From assembly GCF_019279795.1 (NCBI RefSeq), contig NC_056733.1:1121170862-1121234861 (forward strand): a DNA stretch of 64,000 nt, given 5' to 3'. Under the pieces are notes generated by a model. That model saw nothing but the letters and a program-made list of their open reading frames with translations, searched no databases and had not been told where the DNA came from. Shown here piece by piece: positions 27,394-40,424 of the stretch (positions within the stretch are counted from its first letter, which is position 1; each line of letters starts with the position of its first letter). The DNA is from Protopterus annectens (lineage: Eukaryota; Chordata; Ceratodontiformes; Protopteridae). A program made the position numbers and the translations under genes.

Positions 27394-27521
27394 ATTTTTT
27401 GTGTGGAATAAAAACCTTGAATTTTATCGTGGTGGTCTGCCTCTAATATATTCTCTTGACCCCTTCATTTGGACCCCAAAACTCGGTAAAAACCGAGTAA
27501 TTCAGAACGGTTGGGATGTCT

Positions 27522-27531
27522 GATGGTATTC
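27522..27531. repeat. Right 10-bp TSD of the DNA-element insertion
   Basis: GATGGTATTC, the exact partner of 24,576-24,585. L1 ORF2 resumes in frame here. Confidence 0.85.
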
Positions 27532-28933
27532 CTTTGGAAGTTTGGAAGCTAGAAGGGGAAAAAATGATAAAGATCTGGATGGTTTTGTTTAACAGTATTT
27601 TAAGAGAAGGAAAAGTAACCAACATCCAGGATAAAGCAGTGGTGGCTGTAATACCTAAAGAGGATAAACACCCATTGGATCCAGCTTCATACAGGCCCAT
27701 TTCAATACTAAACCATGATTATAAAATGTTTATGTCTATAATGGCTAAAAGAATGGCAAACATGATCCCAAACTGATAGATATGGATCATTGTGGATTTT
27801 GGAGGGGAGGCAAATATTTGACAACATTAACAGAATATTCATGATCCAGAGAGAAGCAGAATGTAAGAAAATGCCACTGTTGTTGGTGGGTCTTAATGCA
27901 GAGAAAGCATTTGACAGAGTAAGCTGGGACTTTATGAGCAGGACAATGGAAGCATTTGCATTCCCTGATAAAATTATAAATTAGGTGGCTATATGATGGT
28001 GGGTTCCTCTCTGATAATTTCTGCTTGAGCAGAAGAACCAGGCAGGGATTTCTTCTTTCCCTTTTCTTATTTGCATTATATTTTGAACTATTAGCAAAGA
28101 AAATAAGGGACTAAGAAATTCAAGGATATAATTAATATGGTAGTCAAGAAAAGCTGTTTTTATTTGCAGATGATATTATTTTATACCTGACAAATCCAGA
28201 AAAGGACATGTCAGTGTTATGGAACATTTTGAGACAGTTTAATTTCTTTTCATGATATAAAATTAACGAAGCTAAAACAAAGGCAATGGCGGTAAATTAT
28301 GTACCCACACATGAATTGGTACAGCAATATTCATATTTATGGGGACACAATAAAATTAAGTAATTAAGAGTATGGATTAAAAATTATTCCAGTGTAGCAG
28401 CTAAGAATATGTGGGAGGAGACTAAACAAATAATAATAGAAAAATTGAGAAAATGGAAACTGTGTTATATGGATGTGGATAGTAAGATACAAGCAGTTAA
28501 AATGTTTTAGTCTCTTTAGTCTTATACACAGGTCAGGCATATTTATATCAACCAGGGGAGAAGTTGTGGATAGCAATTAATAAAGAGCTGAAGGATTTTA
28601 TCTGGGAGTGTAAGATGGCAAGAGTCAAGTGAGATAAGATGATTCTTCCCATAGAGCAAGGTGGATTAGGATTACCTGGTTTGTATGGGTATTTCAGAGC
28701 TACAGAGTTAAGGCTCCTATACACAGCACAAGCAGAAATCTATAATTCAAAGTGAAAAGGGATGATCATGAAATGGGGGGAAGCTCAAGAAAGAAGGAGA
28801 GACTGGGGTTTTGGATGCAGATCTTTAAGCATAATAACAATAATCATACAGAATATTATATTCATAAAGAAACAGAAAGTATTCTAAGAACTAATCCAAC
28901 ACAGGAAAGGAGATTCTGCTGATAGGAATGACT

Positions 28934-28947
28934 ACAATTAGGGATAC
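28934..28947. repeat. Left 14-bp TSD of the inverted-end element
   Basis: ACAATTAGGGATAC, identical to 32,117-32,130. Joining the flanks restores the L1 reading MTTIRDTHNRQEG. Confidence 0.9.
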
Positions 28948-28989
28948 AACCAAAGCCAAGTGAAATGCATTAAAAATAAACTAAAAATC

Positions 28990-29086
28990 CACTAGTTCTA
29001 ACACATAAAAAACAAGGGTCTCCGAGGTGAAATAGCTACACTTCATTATCATTAAATAAAAAAGAATTAACTTGGAACATTCAATT
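28990..29086 (-). repeat. Left inverted terminal segment
   Basis: Matches the reverse complement of 31,972-32,110 with a central gap; the hammerhead part is missing from this copy. Confidence 0.7.
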
Positions 29087-29087
29087 T

Positions 29088-31011
<1,924 letters not shown>

Positions 31012-31058
<47 letters not shown>
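31012..31058. repeat. (TA)n microsatellite
   Basis: About 23 TA dinucleotides between the CR1 tail and the MITE at 31,059. Confidence 0.97.
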
Positions 31059-31060
<2 letters not shown>

Positions 31061-31766
31061 TCTACCTGATAACACCAACACGCCAAAACACCCACAACGA
31101 AATAACCGACACAACAAAACCGAAAGAAACCGAAAGTTCAAAAACACGAAACTTCACATGCCTGATAAACCACAATCCCAACAATCAACAAAACAAATAC
31201 CTTTCCAGAAAAACAGACACACAACACAAGCATATCAAAAACCTTACAAACCTACACTAAACCTTACATACACAACTATCTATGCACTAACCTTAACCCA
31301 AACCCTAACCATAAGGTCCGTCACTATCACACACTTTCCTTACCCGCACCCTAACCCTAACTCACTTAATCTACCCCAACCCTTAAGTCTGTCACTATCG
31401 CACACTTAACTTACCCACACCCTAACCGCAACTCACTTAATCCGCCCCTAACCCTCAAGTCCGTCACTATCGCACACTTACCTTACCTGCACCCTAACCC
31501 TAACTCACTTAACCAACCCCTAAACCTAAAGTCCGTCACTATCGCACACTTACCTGACCCGCACCCTACCCTAACGTCCATCACTATCACATAATTACCT
31601 TACCCACATCCTGACCCTAACGTCCGTCCCTATCACACACTTACCTTAACATGTCGGTGTTCTCAGCGTAGGGATTCTCAACTTTCAATCATCTCTGTTG
31701 TCGATCTTCCAGTGTCGGTGTTCTCGTTGTCGGTGTTGTGGACTTTCGGCGTTTTCAGGTAGACCC
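31059..31766. mobile_element. MITE-like element with GGTCTACCTGA ends, in (TA)n
   Basis: The left end is GGTCTACCTGATAACACC and the right end read inward is GGGTCTACCTGAAAACGCC; both abut (TA)n, consistent with a TA target. The terminal regions stay similar in inverted orientation for about 70 bp (ACACCGACA-type text). The centre is a minisatellite with CCCTAA words. No transposase is encoded. Confidence 0.75.
31316..31650 (+). repeat. 72/46-bp minisatellite with CCCTAA words inside the MITE
   Basis: Units start with GTC(C/T)GTCACTATC at 31,316, 31,387, 31,459, 31,531, 31,576 and 31,622. The first three intervals are 71-72 bp and the last ones 45-46 bp, the short form lacking an ACTCACTTAAYC-containing part. 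Most units contain CCCTAACCCTAA or decayed forms. Confidence 0.85.
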
Positions 31767-31839
<73 letters not shown>

Positions 31840-31840
31840 C
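31767..31840. repeat. (TA)n(CA)n(TA)n microsatellite
   Basis: Compound tract directly abutting the right end of the MITE. Confidence 0.95.
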
Positions 31841-31915
31841 AAATACAGATACCAGCTAGGTAAAAAGTTCCCATTGGTTATCCATTTAAGCAATCAACCT
31901 TGCAAACAACTAGTT

Positions 31916-31916
31916 A

Positions 31917-31970
<54 letters not shown>
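31916..31970. repeat. (TA)n microsatellite
   Basis: Nearly pure TA with one G interruption. It lies just inside the right terminal segment of the inverted-end element. Confidence 0.95.
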
Positions 31971-31971
<1 letters not shown>

Positions 31972-31972
<1 letters not shown>

Positions 31973-32110
31973 TAAATTGAGTGTTCCAAGTTAATTATTT
32001 TTTATTCTGAAGAAGTCCCGATTAGAGGGATAAAAGCACATAATTTATTAATTTATTTAATAAAGTGTAGATATTTCACCTCAAAGGCCCTCATTTTTAT
32101 GTGTTAAACG
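31972..32110 (+). repeat. Right inverted terminal segment, with decayed hammerhead-like core
   Basis: Inverted partner of 28,990-29,086. It contains CTGAAGA at 32,007-32,013, a GTCCC/GGGAT stem with a 7-nt loop, and AAAAGC where GAAAGC would be expected. The hammerhead is therefore recognisable but lacks G12. Confidence 0.6.
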
Positions 32111-32116
32111 TGGTGG

Positions 32117-32130
32117 ACAATTAGGGATAC
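32117..32130. repeat. Right 14-bp TSD of the inverted-end element
   Basis: ACAATTAGGGATAC, exact partner of 28,934-28,947. Confidence 0.9.
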
Positions 32131-33120
<990 letters not shown>

Positions 33121-33122
33121 TG

Positions 33123-33180
33123 TAAATTTCTAATCTCCCACCAGGACACAAGTGCTCTTCAGCAATTACATTCTGCTTGC
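33123..33180. repeat. 58-bp direct repeat, left copy
   Basis: Contains CTCCCACCAGGACACAAG. It matches 38,133-38,190 at 56 of 58 positions. The two copies flank about 4.95 kb that includes CR1 copy B. Confidence 0.9.
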
Positions 33181-33181
33181 T

Positions 33182-33519
33182 GAGCACACTCAAGCAAATC
33201 TGCAGTCTGCGGCTACCACTCCACCCATACAGTATAAGAAGAAATCAGTGCTGCAAACTAAACAAGGATATACATTTTGAGCCTCAAGAGCAGGAGCACA
33301 CTCAAGCAAATCTGCAGTCTGCGGCTACCACTCTACCCATACAGTATAAGAAGGAATCAGTACTGCAAACTAAACAAGGATATACATTTTGAGCCTCAAG
33401 AGCAGGAGCACACTCAAGCAAATCTGCAGTCTGCGGCTACCACTCCACCCATACAGTATAAGAAGGAATCAGTACTGCAAAACTGAACAAGGATATACAT
33501 TTTGAGCCTCAAGAGCAGG
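33182..33519 (+). repeat. 112-bp tandem repeat, three copies
   Basis: Units start at 33,182, 33,294 and 33,406 with GAGCACACTCAAGC and end GAGCCTCAAGAGCAG. They are nearly identical (a few substitutions and one added A in copy 3). The repeat follows the 58-bp direct repeat directly, so it may be monomers of a LINE 5'UTR. Confidence 0.95.
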
Positions 33520-33791
33520 TTCAGTCCACTCAGGCATTCTACTTGTATGTTTTATGAGAGTGAAGCTATTACAATAGCAGTATTTCTTAGTAGTTCTCAG
33601 CTTGCTAATAAAACTGACTGTTGTAGACTTGTGTCCCCCCCCCCCCCCGCTAGTACAGTAATCCTAACTGTCCAATAGACAGTATACATTTAATTCACAT
33701 CCCTGTGACTAAATTAACCATCAAGCAGCCATCTCATTGCTTTCTGCCTTAGTTTGTATCACTTGGAGGCCCACATGTTTATTTGCATCTC
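33520..33791. other. Unassigned sequence
   Basis: About 270 bp with a 14-nt C-run at 33,635-33,648. No gene or known repeat is recognised. Confidence 0.4.
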
Positions 33792-33906
33792 TATAGGTTC
33801 ATAGGTTCATATTAGGCTATCTACCCTAGGGCATTTATAAGCCTAGCCAGTGTGTTTGGCTTTCGCCACCCATTTTAAATTAATTTTGCTATGCCCTTTT
33901 TCGAGG

Positions 33907-36762
33907 TTAGTATACTGTGCCTTTGTCTAACAGTGACACAGAAGTGATACCCGGGGTAAACCTACGATCTCCCATCCACTCATCAAGATTCCTCTTGAAG
34001 AGAGTCAATGAGGGACTCTGCCTAACCTGGACTGGGATTTTATTCCAGAGTGAAGGGAGCCTCTGGGTTATGAATCTGTCCCTCCAGCATGTCCTATTTA
34101 TTTCAGTGTTGAGGTTCAAGTCTCGAGCGTAGCTCGATGGGATTTGGATTTTCTGAGGTGCAGCAAGTCCATTAATTCCGGGTTGGACATGGCTTTATAC
34201 GTCAGGCACAGATCGCCTCTGAACAGGCGGTATGCCACTGAGTAGAGCTGGAGTTTCTTTAACTGGGCAGCATATGGCATCTGTTTGAACCCTTTGATCC
34301 TCTTGGTGAGGTACTTTTGGGGTCTTTCCAGTTGCTGCAGGTGTCTGATAAGGTACATCCCAAAAGGGGCATTGTACTCAATTATGGGCCTGATGAGGGA
34401 TGAGTAAAGAGGCACGATGACCTCCCCTGATCTAGATGTGAATCCCTTCATGATTAGGTGGGCTATATAAAATGTTCTTCTAACCACTTTGGCCATGTGG
34501 TTGTCAAATGAGAGATTGCTATCAACTTGGGTCCCCAGGTCCCTAATTACTTCTTCTGTACTTAATGGATTACCACCTATGTGGTAATTTGTGGGCACTT
34601 TGTTTTTGCCAAAGGGGATGACTATACACTTTAGTTTGTGGCCATGGCTCTGGCACCAGTTGTCTGTTTCTTTGAGGCCCTTTTGGAGGATGCTTGTGTC
34701 AGCTGGAGAGTCGATTATGGCGTCCAGTTTGCAGTCATCTGTGAACTTGGTCAGCCACAGTCCTTCCGTGTTGGCCTGTATCTCCGAAAAATATATACCG
34801 AACAAGAGAGGTCCCAGGACTGAGCCTTGTGGGATGCCACTTGTAACTGGTTTGGAGTCTGACATGGCTCCAGCAATTCTAACCATGTGTGTTCTGTCCT
34901 TGAGCCAGTATGCAACCCATCTAGTGACATAGGGGTTTATATTTAAGCTGGTGAGTTTATCTATAATGCCCGAGTGGGGTATTGTATCGAAGGCTTTTGC
35001 GAGGTCCAGGTAGGCTGTGTGGACCACCTTTCCCTTGTCAATGGCCTTGGTGACTGTTTCAAAGAAATTAACCAGGTTTAAGAGGCAGGATCTGCCCTTA
35101 ACAAAGCCGAACTGGGTAGGATCCAGTGCCTGTAGGTCCCCAATATCTTTATTTATGAGGTCCATGATGATCCTTTCCATAGCTTTGCAGACCAAGCTAG
35201 TCAGGCTTATGGGGTGATAGTTTCCAGAATCCGTTGAGGCACCACCTTTGTGGAGAGGGACCACTGTTGCTGTACGCCACTCTTTGGGTACATATCCTGT
35301 AGTAAGGCTGAGATTGAACAGTAGTTCTATGTTTGGGTTTAGCTCTTCTTGGAGTTCATGTAGGACGCAGCTCGAGACACCATCTGGTCCCATTGATGCT
35401 GTGTTTTTTGCTTTGGAGAGGGCGGCTCTTACCTGAGCATCTGAGATGTCAGGGGGGCAGCACTCTGCTGGGATAGATATCTGCCCTTTTGGTGGGGGGG
35501 GGGGAGTTTTCGCTGAACCTGTCAGCTAGGATGTTGGCAATGTCTGTGGGCTTGGTGTATTTTTTGTCATTTTGTACTAATTCTGAGCATATGTGGGAAT
35601 TCCCACCCAGGTTCCTAATATAACTAAAGAAAGCCTTGTGATTATCCTTAGTGTCCTGTGCAATTTTTCTCTCGAAGCTGGCCTTAGACGATTTTATGAG
35701 TGCCCGTAGTTTTTTGCTAATACTGATCAGAGATGCCTTCCCTTTTTGGGATTTTGCTCTATCGTGTAGTAGCTTCCTCCTTCTATTGTATAGTTTGTTT
35801 ATGGCTGGGGTCCACCAGACAGGACGTCTGCCTTTGGAGGATTGGGTCTTGGTTTTATTTGGGATTGCATGATCCACGCATTCCTGAAGGTGTTCATAGA
35901 ATGCATTTATAAAGGATTCTGTGGTCTGGGCCGTATTTTCCACAGGCCCGGGGGCTTTGAAGGATTCCACCTCGGTTTTGAGGAGTGTGAAATTTGCTTT
36001 AGAGAAGTTTTTCACTGTGGTTTTCTGGGCAGGGGGTGGGGTCGGGATGTGAATATCCAGTGAGATTAGTTTATGGTCTGATCTTACCAGTGAGGGATAC
36101 ACTTCTGGTCTGGAGCATAGAGTCTCCATGTTGGTGATGATCAGGTCCAGTATGTTTTCCCCTCTTGAGGGAGTGGTAACATGTTGTTCCATAGCATCTG
36201 AGTTTATAAATTCTAGGAACCTTTGGGCTAGGGTGTTGGAGCTAGAGTAATGCTCCCAGTCTATGTTTGGGTAGTTGAAGTCGCCCAATATAATGGTGTT
36301 TGGAGAGACCTTCATATTTTCCATTGTTCTCAGGAATGCCGAGTGCGGTTCCTGGGTATGGGAGGGTGGTCTGTAGCAGGCTATAAACTGGAAGGCAGTT
36401 TTACCCACTGTTAGTTGCACATGGATAGTCTCTGATGCTTCGTGCTGTGCCACCAACCTGGAGGTGTGGGTATCTTTGACGAATATTGATACTCCCCCTC
36501 CTTTTGTGGTTCGGTCTAAGTTTTGGGGACGAAAAGCATGGTCTGAGGTATAACCTGGTAGTGCTGGGGTGCTCTCGGGAGCCTTGAACCAGGTTTCTGT
36601 TACTGCAGAGATATCGATGTTCTCCATGCTAAGGAGAGTTTCGGGTGCATGCATCTTGAGGTTTAGACTTCTGGCGTTGAGTAGCATTACTCTTAGTTTC
36701 TTATCCCTTGTGATGCCTATGGAGGTGTGTTTGTCTTTTGAGCCTTGCCTAAAAAAGGCCAT
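33907..36762 (-). pseudogene. CR1 ORF2 (endonuclease plus RT), copy B
   Basis: Endonuclease frame 36,762-35,449: LRVMLLNARSLNLKMHA; ETWFKAPES (catalytic Glu); TIILGDFNYPNIDW; LVRSDHKLISLDIH (SDH). RT frame 35,393-34,116: GPDGVSSCVLHEL; NYHPISLTSLVCKAMERII; AYLDLAKAFDTIPH; GIPQGSVLGPLLFGIYFSE; LTKFTDDCKLDAI. The C-terminal part is at 34,119-33,907 (CWRDRFITQRLPSLWNKIP). One frame break lies at a C-run (plus strand G-run) near 35,493-35,505, the other near 34,125. In block C, FADD reads FTDD with both Asp kept. The enzyme would nick DNA and copy its own RNA at the nick. Confidence 0.92.
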
Positions 36763-36858
36763 ATGGGGATAGCAAGAGCCTTTGCCAATATCTGAAAACC
36801 CAGGGGTGACAGGTGCAAGCCATCCCTAGCGAAGCATCGTGGCTTGTCGAGCATGTCA

Positions 36859-37692
36859 TCACAGGCTGACAGGCATTGGATCCCCTTTGAATGACACCAA
36901 ATACTTAAGCCAATTGTTGAAATTGATCATCTTGTCTTCATATTGTGGCATCATTCTTGGTGAGGGTAAGATGCTACTCAAGGTCAGGGTCATACCGGCC
37001 TGGGCTACATGCTCAGAGAGCTCCTCTATGTCTCTTTTCATGTAGTCCAGGGAGGTACGTCTCAGGTCATTCACACCAGCATGGACAATGACTGAGTCAT
37101 ATTTGTACTTGCCTTGGAGTGACCTGAGTGCTTGTGTTATGTGGCGGATCCTAGCGCCCGACAGGCAGCTCACCGTGACCTTCTCCTTGTTCAGCCTGGT
37201 GAGCGGGACGTCAGTGTGCCTGATGATAGAGTCACCTATTACAAGTATATCAGGTGTGTTGTTTAGTCTTAAGGGCTGTGACTGTTTGGCACACTGGCTT
37301 TGTGAGGTATGTGTTGCATGTGTTTTGTTTTGGGGTAGAGGTTGCTTGGGTGTGTGCTTTGGAGGTCTCTGCTGCTTAGGCAGATTTTTATTTAGAGCCT
37401 CCGAGTATGTTTTTGTGTGTTTATGTGTTTGGTTTGCTGTCGTGGTAGGTCTATGTGAGACTGGAATTGTAGTGAGTGTGGTTTCCTTCTCCTCCTGACT
37501 GGTTACGCCAGTACTGAGTTGAGAGAGTTTAGCCTCCAGTTTGGCTATATGGTTGCATCTCTGACATGTGTTGGAATTTGTTGGGAGGAGGAGTGGGTTG
37601 TCTGTGTACATCAGGCAGTTGTAACATTGCCTCAAGATTCCCAGATTCACCAACTGGACCGGAGAGGAGACTGACAACTGACCTTTGGACAT
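36859..37692 (-). pseudogene. CR1 ORF1 with SGNH esterase domain, copy B
   Basis: N-terminal part: ILRQCYNCLMYTDNP then NTCQRCNHIAKLEAKL, two CxxC pairs and a short coiled coil. A low-complexity basic, Gln/Pro-rich linker follows. The SGNH/GDSL-type domain has LVIGDSIIRHTD (Ser block), VIVHAGVNDLRR (Gly/Asn block) and, past a frame shift near 36,905, the DGLHLSPLG (D-x-x-H) block. An esterase in ORF1 is established for the CR1 clade; its substrate is unsettled. Start chosen at MSKGQLSV, shared with copy C. Confidence 0.88.
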
Positions 37693-37840
37693 ACTAGAAT
37701 AGTATTGGGAATTCCTTTATAATTGAAAAAAAGGGCCATTGGGGAACAAGGTACTCAAGGGGAGTTTGTGAGGGTGTAGTGCTTTTAATTTTTTAGTGCT
37801 GACTTAGTGAGCAAGTGCCAGGTAACTTAAATGCACTATA

Positions 37841-38132
37841 CATTCCCCTTCATTGCTAATGTATCTTCCTACTCTAATCTGTGCACAAACTGGTTACTAA
37901 TCAGCAAGTCAATGTGAAGACACACTCCCAACCTTAATAAACTTTGCTGTCTCTTCTCTCCTTCACTTTACAGGTAGTTTGAATTATTACTTACCCCCTC
38001 TGAGGCCTTCACTGATTTCCACTGATTGCCTCTCTGGTTTCTTTGCATTTCACCTGGTTTACATCCCTTGTGCTATCTCCCTCCCCCAATACAAAGTCTA
38101 TATTAGAATCCTGCTGAGCATGGAGCCATCTT
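37841..38132. other. Unassigned sequence between CR1 B and the right 58-bp repeat
   Basis: About 290 bp with pyrimidine-rich patches; no gene or repeat family recognised. Confidence 0.4.
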
Positions 38133-38190
38133 TAAATTTCTAGTCTCCCACCAGGACACAAGTGCTCTTTAGCAATTACATTCTGCTTGC
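38133..38190. repeat. 58-bp direct repeat, right copy
   Basis: Partner of 33,123-33,180; two mismatches in 58. Confidence 0.9.
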
Positions 38191-38610
38191 CAGTAAGCCA
38201 TTAGACCTCAGGAATTTGTTTAAAGTGTTCAGATTTGTAAAGTAATAAATACTTACTTTTTTCTCTTGTCTTAGTTGGCTCTGCCCCGCTCTGTTCACCC
38301 ATGCTAATGCTCGGGCTCTCTCCGCTCCCCTGTCCTGCCCCCTATTACCTCCCGCCCCCACTACCTCTACATTTATAGTAATCACAGTCACACCCACAGC
38401 TCACCCTCACATCACCTCCACCAATCACAGCTACTCAAGTCATATCACATTATACCACACCAACATGCTCCACACAAAATACTCCCAATCACTCTCATTC
38501 CCACTAGGCATTTTTTACATCACCTACACTACTTCCCCATCCACATATAGTGCAACCGTATAATTCCAATTCAGACCCCCCCACCTAGAAACAGCTTAAA
38601 CTTTATAGCC

Positions 38611-39420
38611 ATGACTATCACACAATTAAGTCTAGTCTGTCTTCTCATAATTCTTTACAACACCACAAGTTATCAGTCTAGCAATATCCCTAAACTTAGT
38701 AGCACAACACTACATTATTCACTCTCGTATACAGACACCACACATTATAATGATATCTGCCCACAGTTATTCAAGAACTACATAACGGACCAATTCAGAA
38801 CTAAACACATATGCTCTCATTCCTACTCCAAAAAAACACAATACTTTCTCACTCTCCTCACGAAACTCCAACATCTGTATAACCATTTTAACTCCAGGCT
38901 CACCATAAGTGGGGATATCCACCCCAACCCAGGCCCAAATCCATCCTGTCCAACACAAACTGCTCCAACACAAATGTCAGAACATAACACCCCCACTTTC
39001 TTCATCCCTGGGCAAATCAACAACAGCAGCAAAACCAACCCTCTTTTAATGCTAAATATTAATATTAGAAGTATCAAAAATAAAATACCTGAACTCCAGA
39101 CCACAATAGCACACTACTCCCCAGACATAGTTGTTTTAACAGAAACCTGGCTAAATAAAAACATAGCTAACTCAGAAGTTCTCCCTACCGGCTACAATAT
39201 CATTAGACAAGATAGACCACTTTGTAAAGGGGGTGGAACTGCCTTACTGTACAATTCCAACTTAACTGTCTATCAATTACCAAACTCCTACCCCTCCCCC
39301 AATAATTGGGAAATACTTATCTCACAACTTCAACTTCACCCTAAAAAGGTCATCACCACAATTGTGATTTATTTTCCACCTGGTAATACACCTGCTAGCC
39401 TTGAAGACTTCTTATCCTGA
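38611..39420 (+). pseudogene. L2 ORF, N-terminus with 2A-like motif and start of endonuclease
   Basis: 269 codons. Residues 1-20 (MTITQLSLVCLLIILYNTTS) look like a signal peptide. Residues 101-109 are GDIHPNPGP, a 2A-like ribosome-skipping signature (consensus D-V/I-E-x-NPGP) with His for Glu. The endonuclease starts at about residue 145 (LLMLNINIRSIKNKIPEL) with TETWLNKN (catalytic Glu) and GGGTALLYN. NPGP motifs at the N-terminus of LINE ORFs are known in some clades. Activity with His at that site cannot be judged here. The frame breaks at 39,420, just before the GDFN block. Confidence 0.8.
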
Positions 39421-40424
39421 TGTTCTTCCACATACTCCCAAGAAACCCTTATTCTGGGGGACTTCAACCTAGATTGGTTCACCTGTATATCAGAACCACC
39501 AAATAATCTAATAAATCTCCATGGCTACCAGCAGCTAGTCCAAATTCCAACTAGATGTGATAAAAAATCTTGACTGGGTCCTAACTAACAACCCCACATT
39601 ATACCCTCACGCAGGCAGTCTCCCAGACACCTTAAGTGACCACAACATAATATACTGTATACGTAGTAGAACAAGCATATGTAAAACCACTAACTATATA
39701 TCCACTAGAAACACAAAAAAAATTCTCTCCTGAGGTCCTCAACACTTTACTCTGTAACTGTGACTGGACCCCCCTAAAAACCCTCCCACTTGACCAGGCT
39801 GTAGCATATTTCAACAAAACATTTCTACTACACCTAGACACTGTCGCTCCATTGCACAAAATCAAGGTTAGAACCTCTACAAACCCCTGGCTCAGTAAAG
39901 AAACCAAACAAATCCTCAAGTCCAGAGACACTGCCTGGCTTTACTATCAAAAAAACAAAGAAACACAAAGCCTAACTAAGTACCAAGAACTGCGCAACTG
40001 TGCAAAAAAATGCATTAGGCTGGACAAAAAAATCCTATCACACAACATTACAAACTAAATACTAACACAACCTGCAAAAATCTTGAAAAAATGTAAACCA
40101 GCTACTAAAATCCACCCAAAAGGCTACCCCCAAACCAACCACCCCTGACACTAAAGTTCCCATCGAAACACAATTCAACTCCCACTTTGTGAACTCAATT
40201 CTATCCTTAGTATCACAGGACAGCTCCTTCCTCACTATTCCCCACAACACAAATAACACTAATACAAGCTTTACCCTCAAAACAGTTTCCACCACTTCAA
40301 TCAAAAGCATGCTCTCCAAACTAAAAACCTCATCTACAGCAGCCGACCTACTCCCCCAGCTATTTCTTGAAACTCACAGCAGATGCTATTGCTATCCCAG
40401 TCTCCACTCTCATAAACAGATCAA
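39421..40424 (+). pseudogene. L2 endonuclease C-terminus and linker, decayed
   Basis: LILGDFNLDWF lies near 39,448-39,480 and DTLSDHNIIY (SDH block) near 39,628-39,655, in frames different from the N-terminal part. A basic linker (KVRTSTNPWLSKETKQILKSRD, 39,861-39,925) follows. Frame shifts and a few stops are present. Confidence 0.75.

Larger units (their letters stand above)
26900..27445 (+). mobile_element. PLE-like terminal segment with a hammerhead motif
   Basis: AT-rich sequence with a (TA)n tract at 27,060-27,105, then TATATAAAGC, the hammerhead core (separate entry), GTGTGGAATAAAAACC and CGTGGTGG. The order 'hammerhead, AATAAA, CGTGGTGG' is seen again, decayed, near 32,007-32,116. 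PLE terminal repeats are known to encode hammerhead ribozymes. No RT remains here. Confidence 0.5.
27522..28947 (+). pseudogene. L1 ORF2 reverse transcriptase, decayed
   Basis: RT blocks appear in the correct order: YRPISILNHDYKMF at 27,690-27,730; GFWRGRQIFDNINRIF near 27,795-27,840; LNAEKAFDRVSWDF at 27,892-27,935 (block A); RTRQG...SLFLFALYFELLAKK near 28,035-28,100 (block B); and LFLFADDIILYL at 28,154-28,190 with the catalytic FADD intact (28,163-28,174). Sequence to 28,947 is post-RT connection. Several stops and frame shifts occur. The DYK and AEKAFDRV wording is L1/Tx1-clade rather than CR1 or L2. Confidence 0.85.
33792..37840 (-). mobile_element. CR1-type LINE copy B, near full length
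   Basis: The minus-strand copy has its 3' tail (TATGAACC-type repeats) at 33,792-33,812, ORF2 to 36,762, ORF1 36,859-37,692, and 5'UTR text shared with copy C (an AGCACTA...AAGCACTAC pattern) to about 37,840. There is one ORF1 frame shift and two in ORF2, so it is close to intact and young. About 4.05 kb. Confidence 0.9.

Noticed and set aside
31260-31660. Interstitial telomere from a chromosome fusion
   Set aside because: CCCTAA words are part of 72/46-bp units inside a MITE, not a continuous telomere array.
33177-33486. ORFs with repeated QANLQSAATT text
   Set aside because: Produced by the 112-bp tandem repeat, whose unit is not a multiple of three, so no common frame is kept.
34591-37498. 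Plus-strand ORFs of up to 136 codons
   Set aside because: They are antisense shadows of CR1 copy B coding sequence.
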